A stretch of DNA of 64,000 nt, from contig CAMXCT020001553.1 in the NCBI GenBank assembly GCA_947184155.2, positions 81,654 through 145,653 of the forward strand, given 5' to 3'. The translations under genes and the position numbers were made by a program. Of this stretch, positions 1-13,066 are shown piece by piece. This DNA is from Cladocopium goreaui (taxonomy: Eukaryota; Sar; Dinophyceae; Suessiales; Symbiodiniaceae). Position 1 is the first letter of the stretch, and every line of letters starts with the position of its first letter. A model generated the notes under the pieces. It was given only the letters and a program-made list of their open reading frames with translations. It was not told the DNA's origin and did no database searches.

Positions 1-173
1 CAAAATTTGCAACATCAAAAATATGTTGTCCACTTTCTTAGAGTTTGGATGACAGTTCCTTTCAGTTCCTTTCACTGCACATCCTATGAGGGGCACAGAG
101 AGCGTTGGGACACACGGAGCGCAGTTGCAGTGTGGCATGAAAACGGTCCGAGAAGAAATCCCCATGAGCCCAC

Positions 174-2982
174 TGCCACGCGCTTCTTGCCAGCTATCTC
201 CACCAACGTCACAACCTATTGCGCTAGAATTGCACTGTCTATTGGGTCTTTGTCGGTATCTTTATGAAAACACAATCCCACTTCGATAAAATGCCCAGAT
301 AGTCGTCAACTGCAAATCTTAATGAATTGTCGTGGCATACTGTTGACGGAATGTTGAGTAAAAAAATCACATTGCAGCGACAGCGCTTCAGATCTTGCCT
401 TGGAATCCCCAGGTTCAAAGCGCACTGCGGAGCCGCTTGGCACATTTAAACGACGTCCATAGGCCTCCCCATCTGACAGGATTAGAAAAATAACCAAGTC
501 TAAATTTTTTTATACTTTACTTTTCCGCCATGGAAATGAACACCATACATCAACATACATCAACATACATCAACATACATCGGCACACACCAACATACAT
601 CAACATACATCAACATAAACAACATACATCAACATACATCAAGATACATCGACATACATCAACATACATCAACATACATCGACATACATTGCATACATCA
701 ACCATACATCAACATACATCAACATACATCGACATGCATCAACATACATCAACATACATCGACATGCGTCAACATACATCAACATACATCAACCATACAT
801 CAACATACATCAACATACATCAACATACATCGACATACATCAACATACATCAACATACATCGGCACACACCAACATACATCAACATACAACAACATAAAG
901 ACATACATCAACATACATCAAGATACATCGACATACATCAACATACATCAACATACATCGACATACATTGCATACATCAACCATACATCAACATACATCA
1001 ACATACATCGACATGCATCAACATACATCAACATACATCGACATGCGTCAACATACATCAACATACATCAACCATACATCAACATACATCAACATACATC
1101 AACATACATCGACATACATCAACATACATCAACATACATCGGCACACACCAACATACATCAACATACAACAACATAAAGACATACATCAACATACATCAA
1201 GATACATCGACATACATCAACATACATCAACATACATCGACATACATTGCATACATCAACCATACATCAACATACATCAACATACATCGACATGCATCAA
1301 CATACATCAACATACATCAACATACATCGACATGCGTCAACATACATCAACATACATCAACCATACATCAACATACAGCAACATACATCAACATACAGCA
1401 ACATACATCAACATACATCGACATACATCGACATGCATCGACATGCATCAACATACATTAACATACAACAACATAAACAACATACATCAACATACATCAA
1501 GATACATCGACATACATCAACATACATCAACATACATCGACATACATCGACATACATCAACCATACATCAACATACATCAACATACAGCAACATACATCA
1601 ACATTCAGCAACATACATCAACATATGTCAGATTAAAATATCAACATACATCAACATACAGAAACATACATCGACATACATCAACGTACATCAACATACA
1701 GCAACATACACCAACATACATCAACATACTATGGATGATACATTACATATAGGCTGAACTGATCTACAAGAGCGGTTCGTAGTTGACTTGTCGTTGCTGC
1801 TTCCACCTTCTCGCGGTCAAAAACGAGCGCTTTGTTGGTCTCAATGAAATGATAATGAGAGCCCACCTGAAAGCACGTCCGCATCACAAAATGCAACAAG
1901 CGTAGACTTCAAATTCGAGACAAAGCATTATTAGGGTCATTAGAGCATAAATTATTTCGATTTATTTCATATCGTTTCCGAATCAACAGAACGTTGCAAG
2001 CTGTAAAAAATCATATAGGCATTCTGTCGGCCAGACAATCCTAGAGGATCAGGGACCTTGAGAATCATGACCATGATGACGGTACGGGAAGCACACAGTC
2101 TCAGTCTCGTCATGTTTCGCCAATCTCGCCTGAATTGGTCTGTCACCAGTGTTGGTGACTTCCAATTCCACCAAGGAGCGTCCCGCATTGAGTTCCACAC
2201 TGCCCTGCCAGGAGAAGTTGAGCTCAGCTTACAATGCCACTGTGCAATGACCCGGCAACGCTGGATCTATCCCTGCACGATTGCGTGCAATGATCTGTCA
2301 ACACTGACTCCGTCAACACAGACGTGTCGCAATGTAACTCCACTCAGCTCATCTACAGTACTTGGGCTGTGAAGGTGCAATGCGTACATGAGAATCAAAC
2401 AGTTGCAGAACACTTCAGGAAAAGAACGCATGTGCTTTCCTGAGAACTCTGTGCTGCAAATCTCTCTTACTCATCCACCTTCAGTATATGTAGCATCCAT
2501 AGCATTTCTGCCACTAGGCGCATCATCTGTTCCAGCGTCAGTTTGTGCTACTTCAATCTTAGCTGCTCCCTCCTACGCTGCCTCTGCCGCAAGTACTTTT
2601 CCAGGCACCTGTCAGAGGTTTTTGCAGTGCCGCGCCCTAGTGCCACAACAAACAACCAGCTGGTTTGGGCGTGTTGAGTTTGATATCGTCTGCTTGATAT
2701 GGCAAAGGTTTACTTGCGGAACGTGTGGAGTCATGCCTTATGAACACAAAGGCGTAACACCAACTAAAGAACCCAATCCCACTCATGGAAAAGCAATTGC
2801 CACACGCTAGTGCCAGGTTCTGCGCAGTTGTCTTGTTTCACTGTTCTCTGTAAACACGGAGTGCAACTTCTGTTTCATGCCGATGTAGAAGCAAGCGTTA
2901 GTAAACACTTGCTGCAGCACAGGCACATCGTCTTCTTCAAGCTCTCCGAAAAGACCATATTCAGGCTCTGGCAAAAAGGAGC
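174..2982 (-). CDS. Urease, linker and beta part (six micro-exons, partial gene)
   Basis: Ureases hydrolyse urea to ammonia and carbamate; in plants and algae gamma, beta and alpha are fused. Minus-strand exons read by eye: 2982-2927 ([10 protein letters not shown] linker), 2608-2582 (VPGKVLAAE), 2204-2130 (ELNAGR and NTGDRPIQ), 1866-1807 ([11 protein letters not shown]), 464-399 ([19 protein letters not shown]) and 215-174 ([11 protein letters not shown]). Joined in phase they match the plant-type linker and beta subunit from end to end with no stop codon. Donors are GT, GC, GC, GT, GC and GT; every acceptor is AG followed by G. The next exons and the nickel-binding alpha part must lie left of the window. 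The intron at 465-1806 holds a 1.2-kb minisatellite. Exon ends were set by homology and phase, so each could be off by a base or so. Confidence 0.9.
541..1733. repeat. 10-bp minisatellite (ACATACATCA) with 279-bp higher-order period
   Basis: About 1.2 kb of a 10-bp unit with variants (ATCGACATAC, ATCAACCATAC, GGCACACACC). The variant block beginning GCATACATCA recurs at 691, 970 and 1249, exactly 279 bases apart, so the array also grew by block duplication. It lies in the urease intron between the exons at 1807 and 464. It is stop-free in several frames, which gives spurious [13 protein letters not shown]s. Confidence 0.95.
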
Positions 2983-3469
2983 CTTATATAAGCGTCTAAA
3001 TCTCACATCGAAAATCAGGGGTAGACAGCAAACGCAAACAACAGCAAACAATCCAGGAAATAAGCAGTAGAGTAGGCAAGAGTCATCACGAATCATGTAT
3101 CAAGAGGAAAATTGAGGACAGTGTGAGTTTGTGTCATTGTGTTCTGTTCTAGTGCTTATCCTGCTCTGTCTGCCTGCTTCTCGGTCTAAACCGGTGGTTG
3201 TTCACTCCATGGGCGCCTTTTTTCCCCTCAAAGTGCTAGGTCCGCTGACATGAGTCACGGGCCTCAAAGCACTGTGAAAAACAGAGGCCTCTAAGGTCTA
3301 CCATAACTGGGTAAAGCCCCCCAACATTTGAGCTGCAGCCAGCATCCGGGTGATTAGATTCGAGCGACACCATCATTTATGGTCATTCCAAAGAAAATCC
3401 GCCGACCCCCACCTATGCCAAGGCAGGGGCGGCGCCTCGGGCCACCCTAGGTGTCGAACTTTTGCAAGG

Positions 3470-5545
3470 CTCCGTGGCACCTTCGACCACGCACTCACGC
3501 CACAGCCCTCTGTTGCAGCTTCGACCAAGCACTCAGGCCACAGCCCTCTGTTGTTAAGGGCGTTCAAGCCTGCCGTTTACCAAGTTTCAAACCCCTACAA
3601 ACATGCGTGGCAACTTCGACCAGGCACTCAGGCCACAGCCCTCTGTTGTTAAGGGCGTTCAAGCCTGCCGTTGCCCTCTGTTGTTAAGGGCGTTCAAGCC
3701 TGCCGTTTGCCAGGCTTCAAACCCCTACAACCCTGCGTGGCAACTTCGACCAGGCACTCAGGCCACAGCCCTCTGTTGTTAAGGGCGTTCAAGCTTGCCG
3801 TTTGCTGGAAACCCCTTGTTAAGGGCGTTCAAACCTGCCGTTTGCCAGGCTCAGCCCTCTGTTCTTAAGGGATTTCAAGCCTGCCATTTGCCAGGCGTCA
3901 AACGCCTAAAACCCCTACAACGCTCCGCGGCAGCTTCGACCAGGCACTCAGGCCACAGCCCTCTGTTGTTAAGGGCGTTCAAGCCTGCCGCTTGCCAAGC
4001 TTGAAACCCTTACAACCGTGCGTGGCAACTGCGACCAGGCACTCAGGCCACAGCCCTCTGCTGTTAAGGGCGTTCAAGCCTGCCGTTTGCCAGGCTTCAA
4101 ACCCCTACAACCGTGCGTGGCAACTTCGACCAGGCACTCAGGCCACAGCCCTCTGTTGTTAAGGGCATTCAAGCCTGCCGTTTGCTGGAAACCCCTTGTT
4201 AAGGGCGTTCAAACCTGCCGTTTGCCAGGCTCAGGATTTTGTTCTTAAGGACGTTCAAGACTGCCGTTTGCCAGGCGTCAAACGCCTAAAACCCCTAAAA
4301 CCCCGACAACGCTCTGCAGCAGCTTCGACCAGGCACTCAGGCCACAGCCCTCTGTTGTTAAGGGCGTTCAAACCTGTCGTTTGCCAGGCTCCGCCTTCTG
4401 TTCTTAAGGGCGTTCAAACCTGCCATTTGCCAGGCGTCAAACGCCTAAAACCCCTACAACGCTCCGAGGCAGCTTCGACCAGGCACTCAGGCCACAGCCC
4501 TCTGTTGTTAAGGGCCTTCAAGCCTGCCGTTTGCCAAACCCCTACAACCGTGCATGGCAACTTCGACCAGGCACTAAGGTCACAGCCCTCTGTTGTTAAG
4601 GGCCTTCAAACCTGTCGTTTGCCAGGCTCACCCCTCTCTTCTTAAAGGCGTTCAAGACTGCCGTTTGCCAGGCGTCAAACGCCTAAAACCCCTAAAACCC
4701 CTAAAACGCTCCGCAGCAGCTTCGACCAGGCACTCAGGCCACAGCCCTCTGTTGTTAAGGGCGTTCGAACCTGTCGTTTGCCAGGCTCGGCCCTCTGTTC
4801 TTAAGGGCGTTCAAGCAGCTTCGACCAGGCACTCAGGCCACAGCCCTCTGTTGTTAAGGGCCTTCAAGCCTGCCGTTTGCCAGGCTTCAAACCCCCACCA
4901 GCGTGCCGTTTGCCAGGCCTCAAACCCCTACAACCCTGCGTGGCAGCTTCGACCAGGCACTCAGGCCAGAGCCCTCTGTTGTTAAGGGCGTTCATACCTG
5001 TCGTTTGCCAGGCTCAGCCCTCTGTTCTTAAGGGCGTTCAAGACTGCCGTTTGCCAGGCGTCAAACGCCTAACACCCCTAAAACCCCTAAAACCCCTAAA
5101 ACGCTCCGCAGCAGCTTCGACCAGGCACTCAGGCCACAGCCCTCTGTTGTTAAGGGCGTTCAAGCCTGCCGTTTGCCAGGCGTCAAACCCCTACAACCGT
5201 GCGTGGCAACTTCGACCCGGCACTCAGGCCTCTGTTGTTAAGGGCGTTCATACCTGTCGTTTGCAGGCTCAGCCCTCTGTTCTTAAGGGCGTTCAAGACT
5301 GCCGTTTGCCAGGCGTCAAACGCCTAAAACCCCTAAAACCCCTAAAACGCTCCGCAGCAGCTTCGACCAGGCACTCAGGCCACAGCCCTCTGTTGTCAAG
5401 GGCGTTCAAGACTGCCGTTTGCCAGGCCTGAAACCCCTACAACCGCTCAAACCCCTAAAACCCTGCGTGGCAGCTTCGACCAGGCACTCAGGCCACAGCC
5501 GTCTGTTGTTAAGGGCGTTCAAGCCTGTCGTTTGCCAGGCGGCTT
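3470..5545. repeat. Complex minisatellite with TTTTAGGGG-like blocks
   Basis: More than twenty imperfect units carry CTTCGACCAGGCACTCAGG, CCTCTGTTGTTAAGGGCGTT and a Pu/Py-rich tail. Units vary in length through insertion or loss of sub-blocks. Several contain two to four copies of CCCCTAAAA, close to a telomeric repeat. It lies in the large urease intron. All ORFs across it are by-products of the repeat. Confidence 0.93.
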
Positions 5546-5764
5546 TTTCTTTCCCTTCTTATTTTTTTGCTTCTCCTGCCACCTGTGGTTATTGTTATAC
5601 TGTTGATTGTTGATTATTGTTTTTACTTCTCCTGTGGTTTTATTTACTGATCCTGCCCTGCCACCCCCACAAAGGGGGGTCGGCGGCACCAGGGCGCTAG
5701 CCCATTTTTTATAAACTCAGGTGCTATCCCCAACAGCTTGAAAGTTTATGTTTTGTTTCATTTT

Positions 5765-6830
5765 TTCCCAGGAGTCATGTTGGATTGTACGCTGTTGCTA
5801 CCTCTAGTAGTCATGTGATTTTCACGGTGGCTTCATGCGCACATTGTCATACAATCATACACATACAATCATGCAATGGTGCTGCACAATGGTACAAGAA
5901 CCAAGGCCACGAACCTCAACAGGTATCTGCACAGGAACCCTCCAGAAGCTGACCAGGTATCTGCACCGGAACCCTCCAGAACTGCAACAAGTATCTGCAG
6001 CGGAACCCTCCGGAACCTAAAAAAGCATCTGGATCGCAACCCTCCGGAACCTCACCAGGTATGTCAACCAACATGAATTGATACAAACGCAATCATGTTG
6101 GGTGACATGCCGTTACTAACTGTATATGACCGTGTTTTCATCATCATGACATCATGCGCACATTGTCATACAATCAAACACATAAAATCATACAAATAAA
6201 ATCATACACATACAACCATGCAATGACGTTGCACATGGGTGTGCGACGCATTCCCATGTAACGTAGTGCAAACACATATGCAGGTGTTCGCGTTGCACAC
6301 TTTTGTGTTCATAATTCGGTCCCGCTGTTGACAAAAATGTTTATGGATCTGCGGCAAGCAACCAACATGAACTCATACATACGCAATCATTGTGGATTAC
6401 ACATTGTTACTAACTGTATATGGTCTTGTGATCGTCATGATAACATTGGACGCATCTTGTCATACAATCATACACATACAATCATAGAGATACAATCATA
6501 CACATACAACCATGCAATGGTGCTGCACGCTGGTAAATGAATCAGGGCCCTGGAAAGCATAATACACATACAATGTGCAAGTGCTCACGGTGTCTACTTA
6601 GGTGTTGATGTGTTCGCTCCTGCACGTAACAGAATTGCGGATCTTCGGCAAGCAGCCAACATGAATTGATACAGGCGCAACCATGTTAGATGACAGGCTG
6701 TTATTAAGTGCATATGGTCTTATGATCGTCATCATGACATCATGCGCACATTGTCATACAATCATACACATACAATCATACAATCATACACATACAAGCA
6801 TACACATACAATCATGCAATGATGTTGCAC
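5765..6830. repeat. 295-bp imperfect tandem repeat with a 34-bp minisatellite inside
   Basis: The block starting CCAACATGAATTGATAC recurs at about 6067, 6362 and 6657, a 295-base period, and each copy ends in ACAATCATACACATACAATC runs. A degenerate first copy starts near 5770. Between copies one and two, 5905-6065 carries a 34-bp unit (CAGGTATCTGCACCGGAACC...) that reappears at 9100-9290. Confidence 0.85.
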
Positions 6831-6869
6831 ACGGGTATATGAAACATTCCCATGAAAAGCTGTGCTGTA

Positions 6870-7580
6870 CCTATCCCTGGTCTCTGCGCCTGCATCGGTG
6901 TAGTTCAGCGGATTGATTGTTGGATCTCTGGTCTCTGCGCCTGCCGCCCGTGCAGTTTACCGGAGTGATGGAGGGATCCTTGGTTTCTGCCCCTGCCACC
7001 TGCAGTTTACCAAATCGTTTGTCAAATCTTTTGCCTCTGCGCGTGCGACCTGGCAGTTGACCAGGTCGATTTTTGAAATGTTGGTGTCTGCACCTGCCAC
7101 CGTTGGAGTTCAGGGGATTGATTGTCAGATCCCTGGCCTCTGCGCCTGCCACCCGTGCAGTTTACCAGCGTGATGGTTGGATCCTTGGTCTCTGCGCTGC
7201 GCCTGCCACCTGGCAGTTTACCAGGTTGATTTTCAAAATGTGGGTGTCCGCGGCTGCCATCGGTGGATTCAGCAGGTTGATTGTCGCCGTGCAATTTCCG
7301 AGAGTGATGGTTGGATCAAGTTGCATGCTTGTTCTCTGCGCCTGCCACCTTTGCAATTGGCCGAATTGATTTTCAAACTGTTGGTCTTTGCGCCCGCCCT
7401 CGGTGCAGTTTACCAAGTTAATTTTGAAAAATGTTGCTGTGTGCTCCTATGTGCGCCTGCCACCGGTGCAGTGAAGCGGATTGATTGTCAGATTCCTGGT
7501 CTCTGCGCCTGTCAACTGTGCAGTTTACCAGAGTGATGGTTGGATCCTTGGTCTTGGCACCTGCCACCCGTGCAGTACCA
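6870..7580. repeat. Degenerate minisatellite (GTCTCTGCGCCTGCCACC units)
   Basis: About ten imperfect copies of a roughly 50-75-base unit containing CTCTGCGCCTGCCACC, GTGCAGTTTACCAG and GATGGTTGGATCCTTGG. Two further copies lie at 8998-9092. No coding sense is seen on either strand. Confidence 0.85.
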
Positions 7581-7667
7581 GATCGCGAGTCAGGTTTTGC
7601 GTGAGTCCATGCCACCTTTGTCGTCGCCTTTCTTTAAACCCACGCCGTCGTGACGTTCGATATATCA

Positions 7668-8135
7668 CTTCAGGCTTTGGGGCCGTCATTTTGCTTTAAT
7701 GGTTTTCAGGCTGGTTCGGCTTAGGATTGTTCCCTTTTCCGTGCCATGTTGTCCTTCATACTTTTGCTTTGGTTTGCGCTGTGCGTGCTTGAACCGTTTT
7801 TGACTATGCATCAAATTCAGCACTGTCACTTGTTGCTGTTTGCCGGTACGTTTTGCGGATCAGTCTTTCCCGCCTTTGTCCTTGCTTTTCTTTTCGCCCA
7901 CAATGTCGTGATGTTTCAATGTGACGCTTAAGGTTTTTGCGGCCATGTTGTGTTGAGTGGTTCTCACGCCGGCTTGTCCTGAGATTGTTCCCTTTGCCTT
8001 GCCATGTTGTTTGTCATATATTTGTTTGGACGCGTGCCGCGCTTGATCAAACAGGGTATGCGCCGAATTCAGCGATGTCAGTTTTTTTGTTTGCCAACGT
8101 CTTTTGCGGATCTATATACTTCTTGGCGCCGGGCA
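7668..8135. repeat. About 260-bp tandem duplication
   Basis: The stretch from TCAGGCTTTGGGGCCG through TTTTGCGGATC at 7668-7870 is repeated, diverged, at 7928-8112 (shared GATTGTTCCCTTT, GCCATGTTGT, AATTCAGC). Nothing coding is recognised. Confidence 0.7.
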
Positions 8136-8189
8136 TCTGAGAGGCTCGCGACTGTTGTCATTTTTTTGCATCATACTATCAACATAACA

Positions 8190-8240
8190 TTGGGTGGGGG
8201 GATGGGGGGATGGGCGTGGGGTGGGGTGGGGTGGGGTCGG
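8190..8240 (+). other. G-run cluster with quadruplex potential
   Basis: Eight runs of four or more G within about 45 bases (GGGTGGGGGGATGGGGGGA, then repeated GGGGT). It is compatible with a G-quadruplex; no function is implied. Confidence 0.6.
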
Positions 8241-8396
8241 ATAATAACGTCATTGGCACGTCCACACATACGTGATGCAACATTACTGTACGTTCTCTTG
8301 CACTTCATTCATATCCACACATACGTCATGCTATGCTGCTGTAGGATCTCTTGCACTTCCACACATACGTCATGCTACACTGCTGTAGGTTCTCTT

Positions 8397-8466
8397 GACG
8401 ATGATGATGATGATGATGATGGTGATGATGGTAAGAATGATGATGGTGATGATGATGACGATGGTA
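8397..8466. repeat. GAT/GAC trinucleotide repeat
   Basis: Seventy bases of GATGATGAT with GGT and GAC interruptions, giving an artefactual poly-Asp frame. From 8620 to 8770 a 20-30-base unit with CATCTCAAA and ACACAGAACAAACTTCT follows. Confidence 0.85.
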
Positions 8467-8949
8467 TTGGTTATGGAACTAAAGTTTCGTTTTTGAGCCT
8501 CCTCGATTCCCCCATATAAAATGTTTGGAAAGCGACGACAGTGGCGAGCCTTTCAGATGCCCGGCACCTAGCTTTTGCAATGATTGGTATTGGACGCCAA
8601 TTTCCGCTTTGCGCAAACATCTCAAAACGACATCTCAAAAACACAGAACAAACTTCTCAAACATCTCAAAGACACTGACCAAACTTCTTTAAAATGTCAA
8701 AGACACAAAACAAACTTCTGGAACATCTCAAAGACACAGAAAAAACATCTCAAACACTTCAAACTGCGTAACAAAGGGATCTCATACATGTACTTCATGA
8801 GAAAACTGACTTTTTAAAGTGCTGTAACGCATCCAAAGCACATTGATCTCACACGTACTGTCTGCATTTACCATCATCACAATCAGTATCTGACATGTCA
8901 GTGTGTGAAATACAGAGAAACGGGATACTAAGCAAAACCACCATTTAGT

Positions 8950-9295
8950 ATAATGTTGCGCACGGGCATATGAAACATTCCCACAAAAAGCTGTACCTAT
9001 CCCTGGTCTCTGCGCCTGCCACCCGTGCAGTTTACCAAAATGATGGTTGCATCCTTGGTCTCTGCGTCTGCTACCCGTGCAGTTTACCAGAGCCTTTGTC
9101 AGGTATCTGCACCGGAACTCTCCCGAACCTCAACAGGTATCTGCACCGGAACCCTCCAGAACCTCACCAGGTATCTGCACCGGAACCCTCCGGAACCTCA
9201 CCAGGTATCTGCACCGGAACCCTCCAGAACCTCACCAAGTACCTCAATAGGTGTCTGCACCGGAACCCTCCGGAACCTTGCGCGGAACCTGGTTG
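8950..9295. repeat. Second copy of the 6.8-kb block joined to a 34-bp minisatellite
   Basis: 8950-9092 repeats 6820-6960 (shared ATATGAAACATTCCCA, AAGCTGT and TATCCCTGGTCTCTGCGCC). It runs into at least five copies of the 34-base unit starting at 9100, 9134, 9168, 9202 and 9236, the unit also present at 5905-6065. A composite segment appears to have been duplicated within the intron. Confidence 0.85.
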
Positions 9296-9309
9296 AAGCT
9301 GCACCGGAT

Positions 9310-12250
9310 CGCACCAGAGCTAATCTGGGCTAAAGACCCCATAGCAAAGTTTTGCCAATGGGAAAAACGATCTTGAATAGTAGTACTCGTACTATCTCGT
9401 AATAGTACAACAGTACTACATTGTATAACTCCGATGTCTTGACCTCGATGCTTTTAGCATTCTGATCACCAAGATCTTAAAGTACCAGTAGTGGCTGAAT
9501 GCGCAGAGTTGCAGATCTTTCAACATCTGTTGATTGCCCCAGCACTCTGCGAGAAACTTGCCAGCTCAAAGTTAGAGGCTGAACTGCTAACATACCGCTC
9601 AGCTCAGTCTCTTAAAATGCTGTACAAGTGCTCGCGGATCGGCCCCAGATACCCGACGTAGGCTGTGTCGTTCATGATAAATGTAGCCACCAAGAGAGTA
9701 TGACAGAGTCATATCAAAATGTATGTGCGTACACACCGTCAATTAAGAGTTTCTTTGCTCTAGGTAATATTTGATTCATCTCACTAGCTACTCGCCGAAC
9801 AAATACAATTCTTCTCCAATGGGACACTGTGGTACTGGAGCACGCCATATTTCTCCCGGTGGTGGATAATGGTGCAGATTGAAATTCAGAAGAAGTAACC
9901 GTAAAATGTGATGAACGTATGATGAATGTATATCTGGTCGCATTTAAGCAATACACCCAGAGGGAACGTAGATCGGCCCTTGGGACAAACCTTTGTGCAA
10001 TGCAAGTGGCAGAGTCTTAGGTGAGCCTTTCTCTTTGATGCAGGGCAACAAGACTTTTCAAATTTGTATTACAGAAGGTGATCCACCGTTATCGGACACT
10101 GACTTGAAGAAGTGAGGGCGGCGCAGGTTTACATCTTGGAGTGTGAAATCAAAACAACTTGAAGATAACAGAAGGGTCTACAAGGGAGTGTCCGCTAGGA
10201 TTGGCTTGTCACAGGTCCTGGAGCCTGTCATTGTCAAGCTCGAACAATCGAATACTCAAGTTCATGACTTGTTCATGCCGTGTTCGTGCGAGGTAACCTC
10301 GCTGTTTCCATGAAGTTCTTAGAAGTTCTGACACCTGAAACATGGAAACTCTGCTAAGCGATCCAGCCAGGTAAGCCGAGGCCTTAAGCTCAGGCCGAGT
10401 ATAAATCCGGGCTGAGCAGCTGCTTAAGTATCGAGCCCTGCACCAGCAAGAGCGAATGCCTTCAAATCTTAGCTTTGCAAAGCAACATACAAAACACGTG
10501 TTGAAAAAAATGCATAATATATGTACATGTACAGTTCTGTATGTTTCTGTATATATATATACTATACTATATAGATATACTATATACATATACATCACAA
10601 TTACAATCTTTACATCAGCATCAGCCCACATAGACAGACCTTTAGACAGACCTTGGAGGTTGCAAGTTTAAGTTTGCCTTCAACATAGAGCTTTTGATCC
10701 GAGCACTTACTGCCCTTTGGGATTGTTTCTGGTCTTAAATCTATCATGCTGCTTTTACATCTTTTTCTGTGTAATGCAGCAATGCATTCACCCACTGGTG
10801 CTACTGCCACGGCATCTGCACCGAAACCAGCAAGTCACAAGGGTAGAGTCTTGGGACATGCTGAGATCAGCACCAGGTATTAACAAGGTTTCACGGGTTT
10901 CACGCAAAGCTTAAGAGTTTTAACAAGTAGAGTAACATCAGTAACCAGTCATGAGTAAAATGTTCCACCCGTCGCACCTTGGCCACCGCTTTGCAGTCTG
11001 TTTCAGTCTGTTTGTTCAAGTTGGTGCAAGTTGGTTTTGTTCACTACGCCTTGCCCTTTCATGTTACAATCCTTGAACGGAAACTAGGGATTTCTAGGGA
11101 TTTCTTCAGAATACTTTACTGCAAAGCCTGCAGCTAGTCTTCATCGAAGCTGGGAGCTTCTCTATGAGCACCTGGAAGCTTGAATCAAATTACGATCAAG
11201 TGATCAAGCGATCAAGTCTTGGCAAACGACAAACGGCGGTTGGTTCTTGTGGTTCTGGCAATGACGATCTGGATTTTGCTTCAAGATCTTCAATGGTGCT
11301 CCAATTCTTTAAACAATCCGCTTTTGTTCCATCGGGGCCTGATCTGGAAACTGGGAAATAGGCAAGCACGCGTGTTCTCCAGTTGGAAGATAGAAGGGTG
11401 CAGAAGGAGTAAGACTCTGCGAGTTCTTCTGCACATTCTGTGTCATAATTTTCGGAGTTGAGACTTTGAGACACATTTAATCAACTGCTCTCTGTTTAAT
11501 GGACTTTGTGAGACTGAAATTTGTATAGCACTTCAAGTCTGTATTCCTCACGGGTCAATTTTGGCTTCTTCAAATCATGCAAGTAAAATGTAGTCCTGCA
11601 TAATATGACATTAAGAATGATGTCAGACGCATTGTTGCATGTGGCCGCGTGCCAGAGATCTCACACGTTTGCCTTGGTAACCATTGTTGAAGGACTAAAT
11701 GCTTCACGCTTGCTTTCAATCAACCACTACTTCACCACGTCAGTCACACTGAATCACAGTCACACTGAGTCACAATGAGTCAGGTAGGGTCTGGACCAGG
11801 TTTGAGGCTGTCCTGCTATCAAGGCTTGGGTACGTGTCCACCGCGTCCATCTTTGGGCTTTCATCATGCTCACCTTTGGGAGACAAGTCGAGACAAATCG
11901 ATATTTGCAATCCAAAACAAAAAGGAAGCCAAACAAGGTAATTAAAAGGTGTAACAAGGTTAGGCAAAGACAAAAGCACGGCGTACTAAAGACATTTTGA
12001 TACATTTTGTGCATATCGTATTCAGGCCCTACCCACTTCACTCTGCGCTCTCCGTGTCACAATCCTTCTGTACAGGACATCAAGGAGCAAAGGACTGACG
12101 GGATCCATTTTGCTGGCAGCCATGAACATCATCAGCAAGTTCCCAAATACTCAGGCTACTGCAGCTACTGCGGTTAGGGAAAATCAAATTTCTAAAAACT
12201 AAAAACTATAGTTAACTATAGATATCTTAGGTAATCTTAGATAGCCGCTT
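9310..12250. other. Intron sequence without recognised genes
   Basis: No family is recognised. A plus-strand stretch at 9486-9660 is open for 58 codons (QIFQHLLIAPALCEKL) without a start. Minus-strand open stretches at 10330-10210 and 11330-11210 look mildly coding. 10548-10606 is a TA-rich tract. The rest shows only short tandem duplications. Confidence 0.5.
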
Positions 12251-12253
12251 CAA

Positions 12254-12360
12254 TCACTTCACTGCCAGGACTCCTTCGTCATCTTCGAGCCGGAATGTAG
12301 CTCTTGACACCTTGAATCTCTGAGCTTGACTGTTGAGGACATCTTCAGCTACGTGAACGA
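12254..12360 (-). CDS. Unidentified exon-like open stretch ending in a stop
   Basis: The minus strand reads AEDVLNSQAQRFKVSRATF, then LEDDEGVLAVK and TGA at 12254. It could be the last exon of the PPPDE-like gene, whose Cys-bearing exon is 700 bases upstream. A second candidate terminal exon at about 11880-11770 reads GEHDESPKMDAVDTYPSLDS and then a stop. Neither is recognised. Confidence 0.25.
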
Positions 12361-13066
12361 GAGAGCTATTGAGTATTGATCTTTTGGAATCTTGAGAATC
12401 TTGCGAACAGATTATTCTCACAAATCTACTTTTTCCATTCTTTGCTCAGCCAGCTCCCCACAAAACACGTGCAAACAGAACGAAGGCAGCTAAGCTCGAC
12501 GCTGACCGGCTAAACTTTGGAGAGACAAGGTCAACATTTGACAAGAGCCTCGGGAGACCTGGGTTTCACATCGTTTCACATGGTGTCACATGGTTTCACC
12601 AGCAAGTAACAGCAAGTAGCTGAGCTGATTACAGCTATCCAAACATCACAGATGCTCAAAATATGTCTGGATTCGTCTGGATAAATGGATCACAATTTAT
12701 GACAGAAAGAAAGAGGCAAAGTGAGACCATTCCGTGACCATTCTCAACACTCAAATCCAAGCTGCGGTTGACCCACGGAGGCAAGGGTCTCTGTGTGAGC
12801 CTGAGCACTTTCAAGCAGGATTTTGGTATGTGAAGCCGTAACTCCGAATGGCTGTCATCAGGATTAGAATCTGCTCATTGCCTTACTTCTGCTGTAAGTA
12901 TATTGTGTTCAATATAGATCATGCTCTACAAAAGCAGATTGTTTCATCCAACATTATGGATGTCACGTTTTGTAGATGGCTAGAGGCGGCTAGAGCCTCT
13001 TCGCACCACTTATCAAGAGCAACGTAGAGACATGTAGAGACTGTAGAGACTCTATCTTCCAGAGTC

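Noticed and set aside
11196-11345. GPDGTK on the minus strand, resembling the urease TFPDGTK block
   Set aside because: The following residues do not match urease, and the true block was found at 22063-22009.
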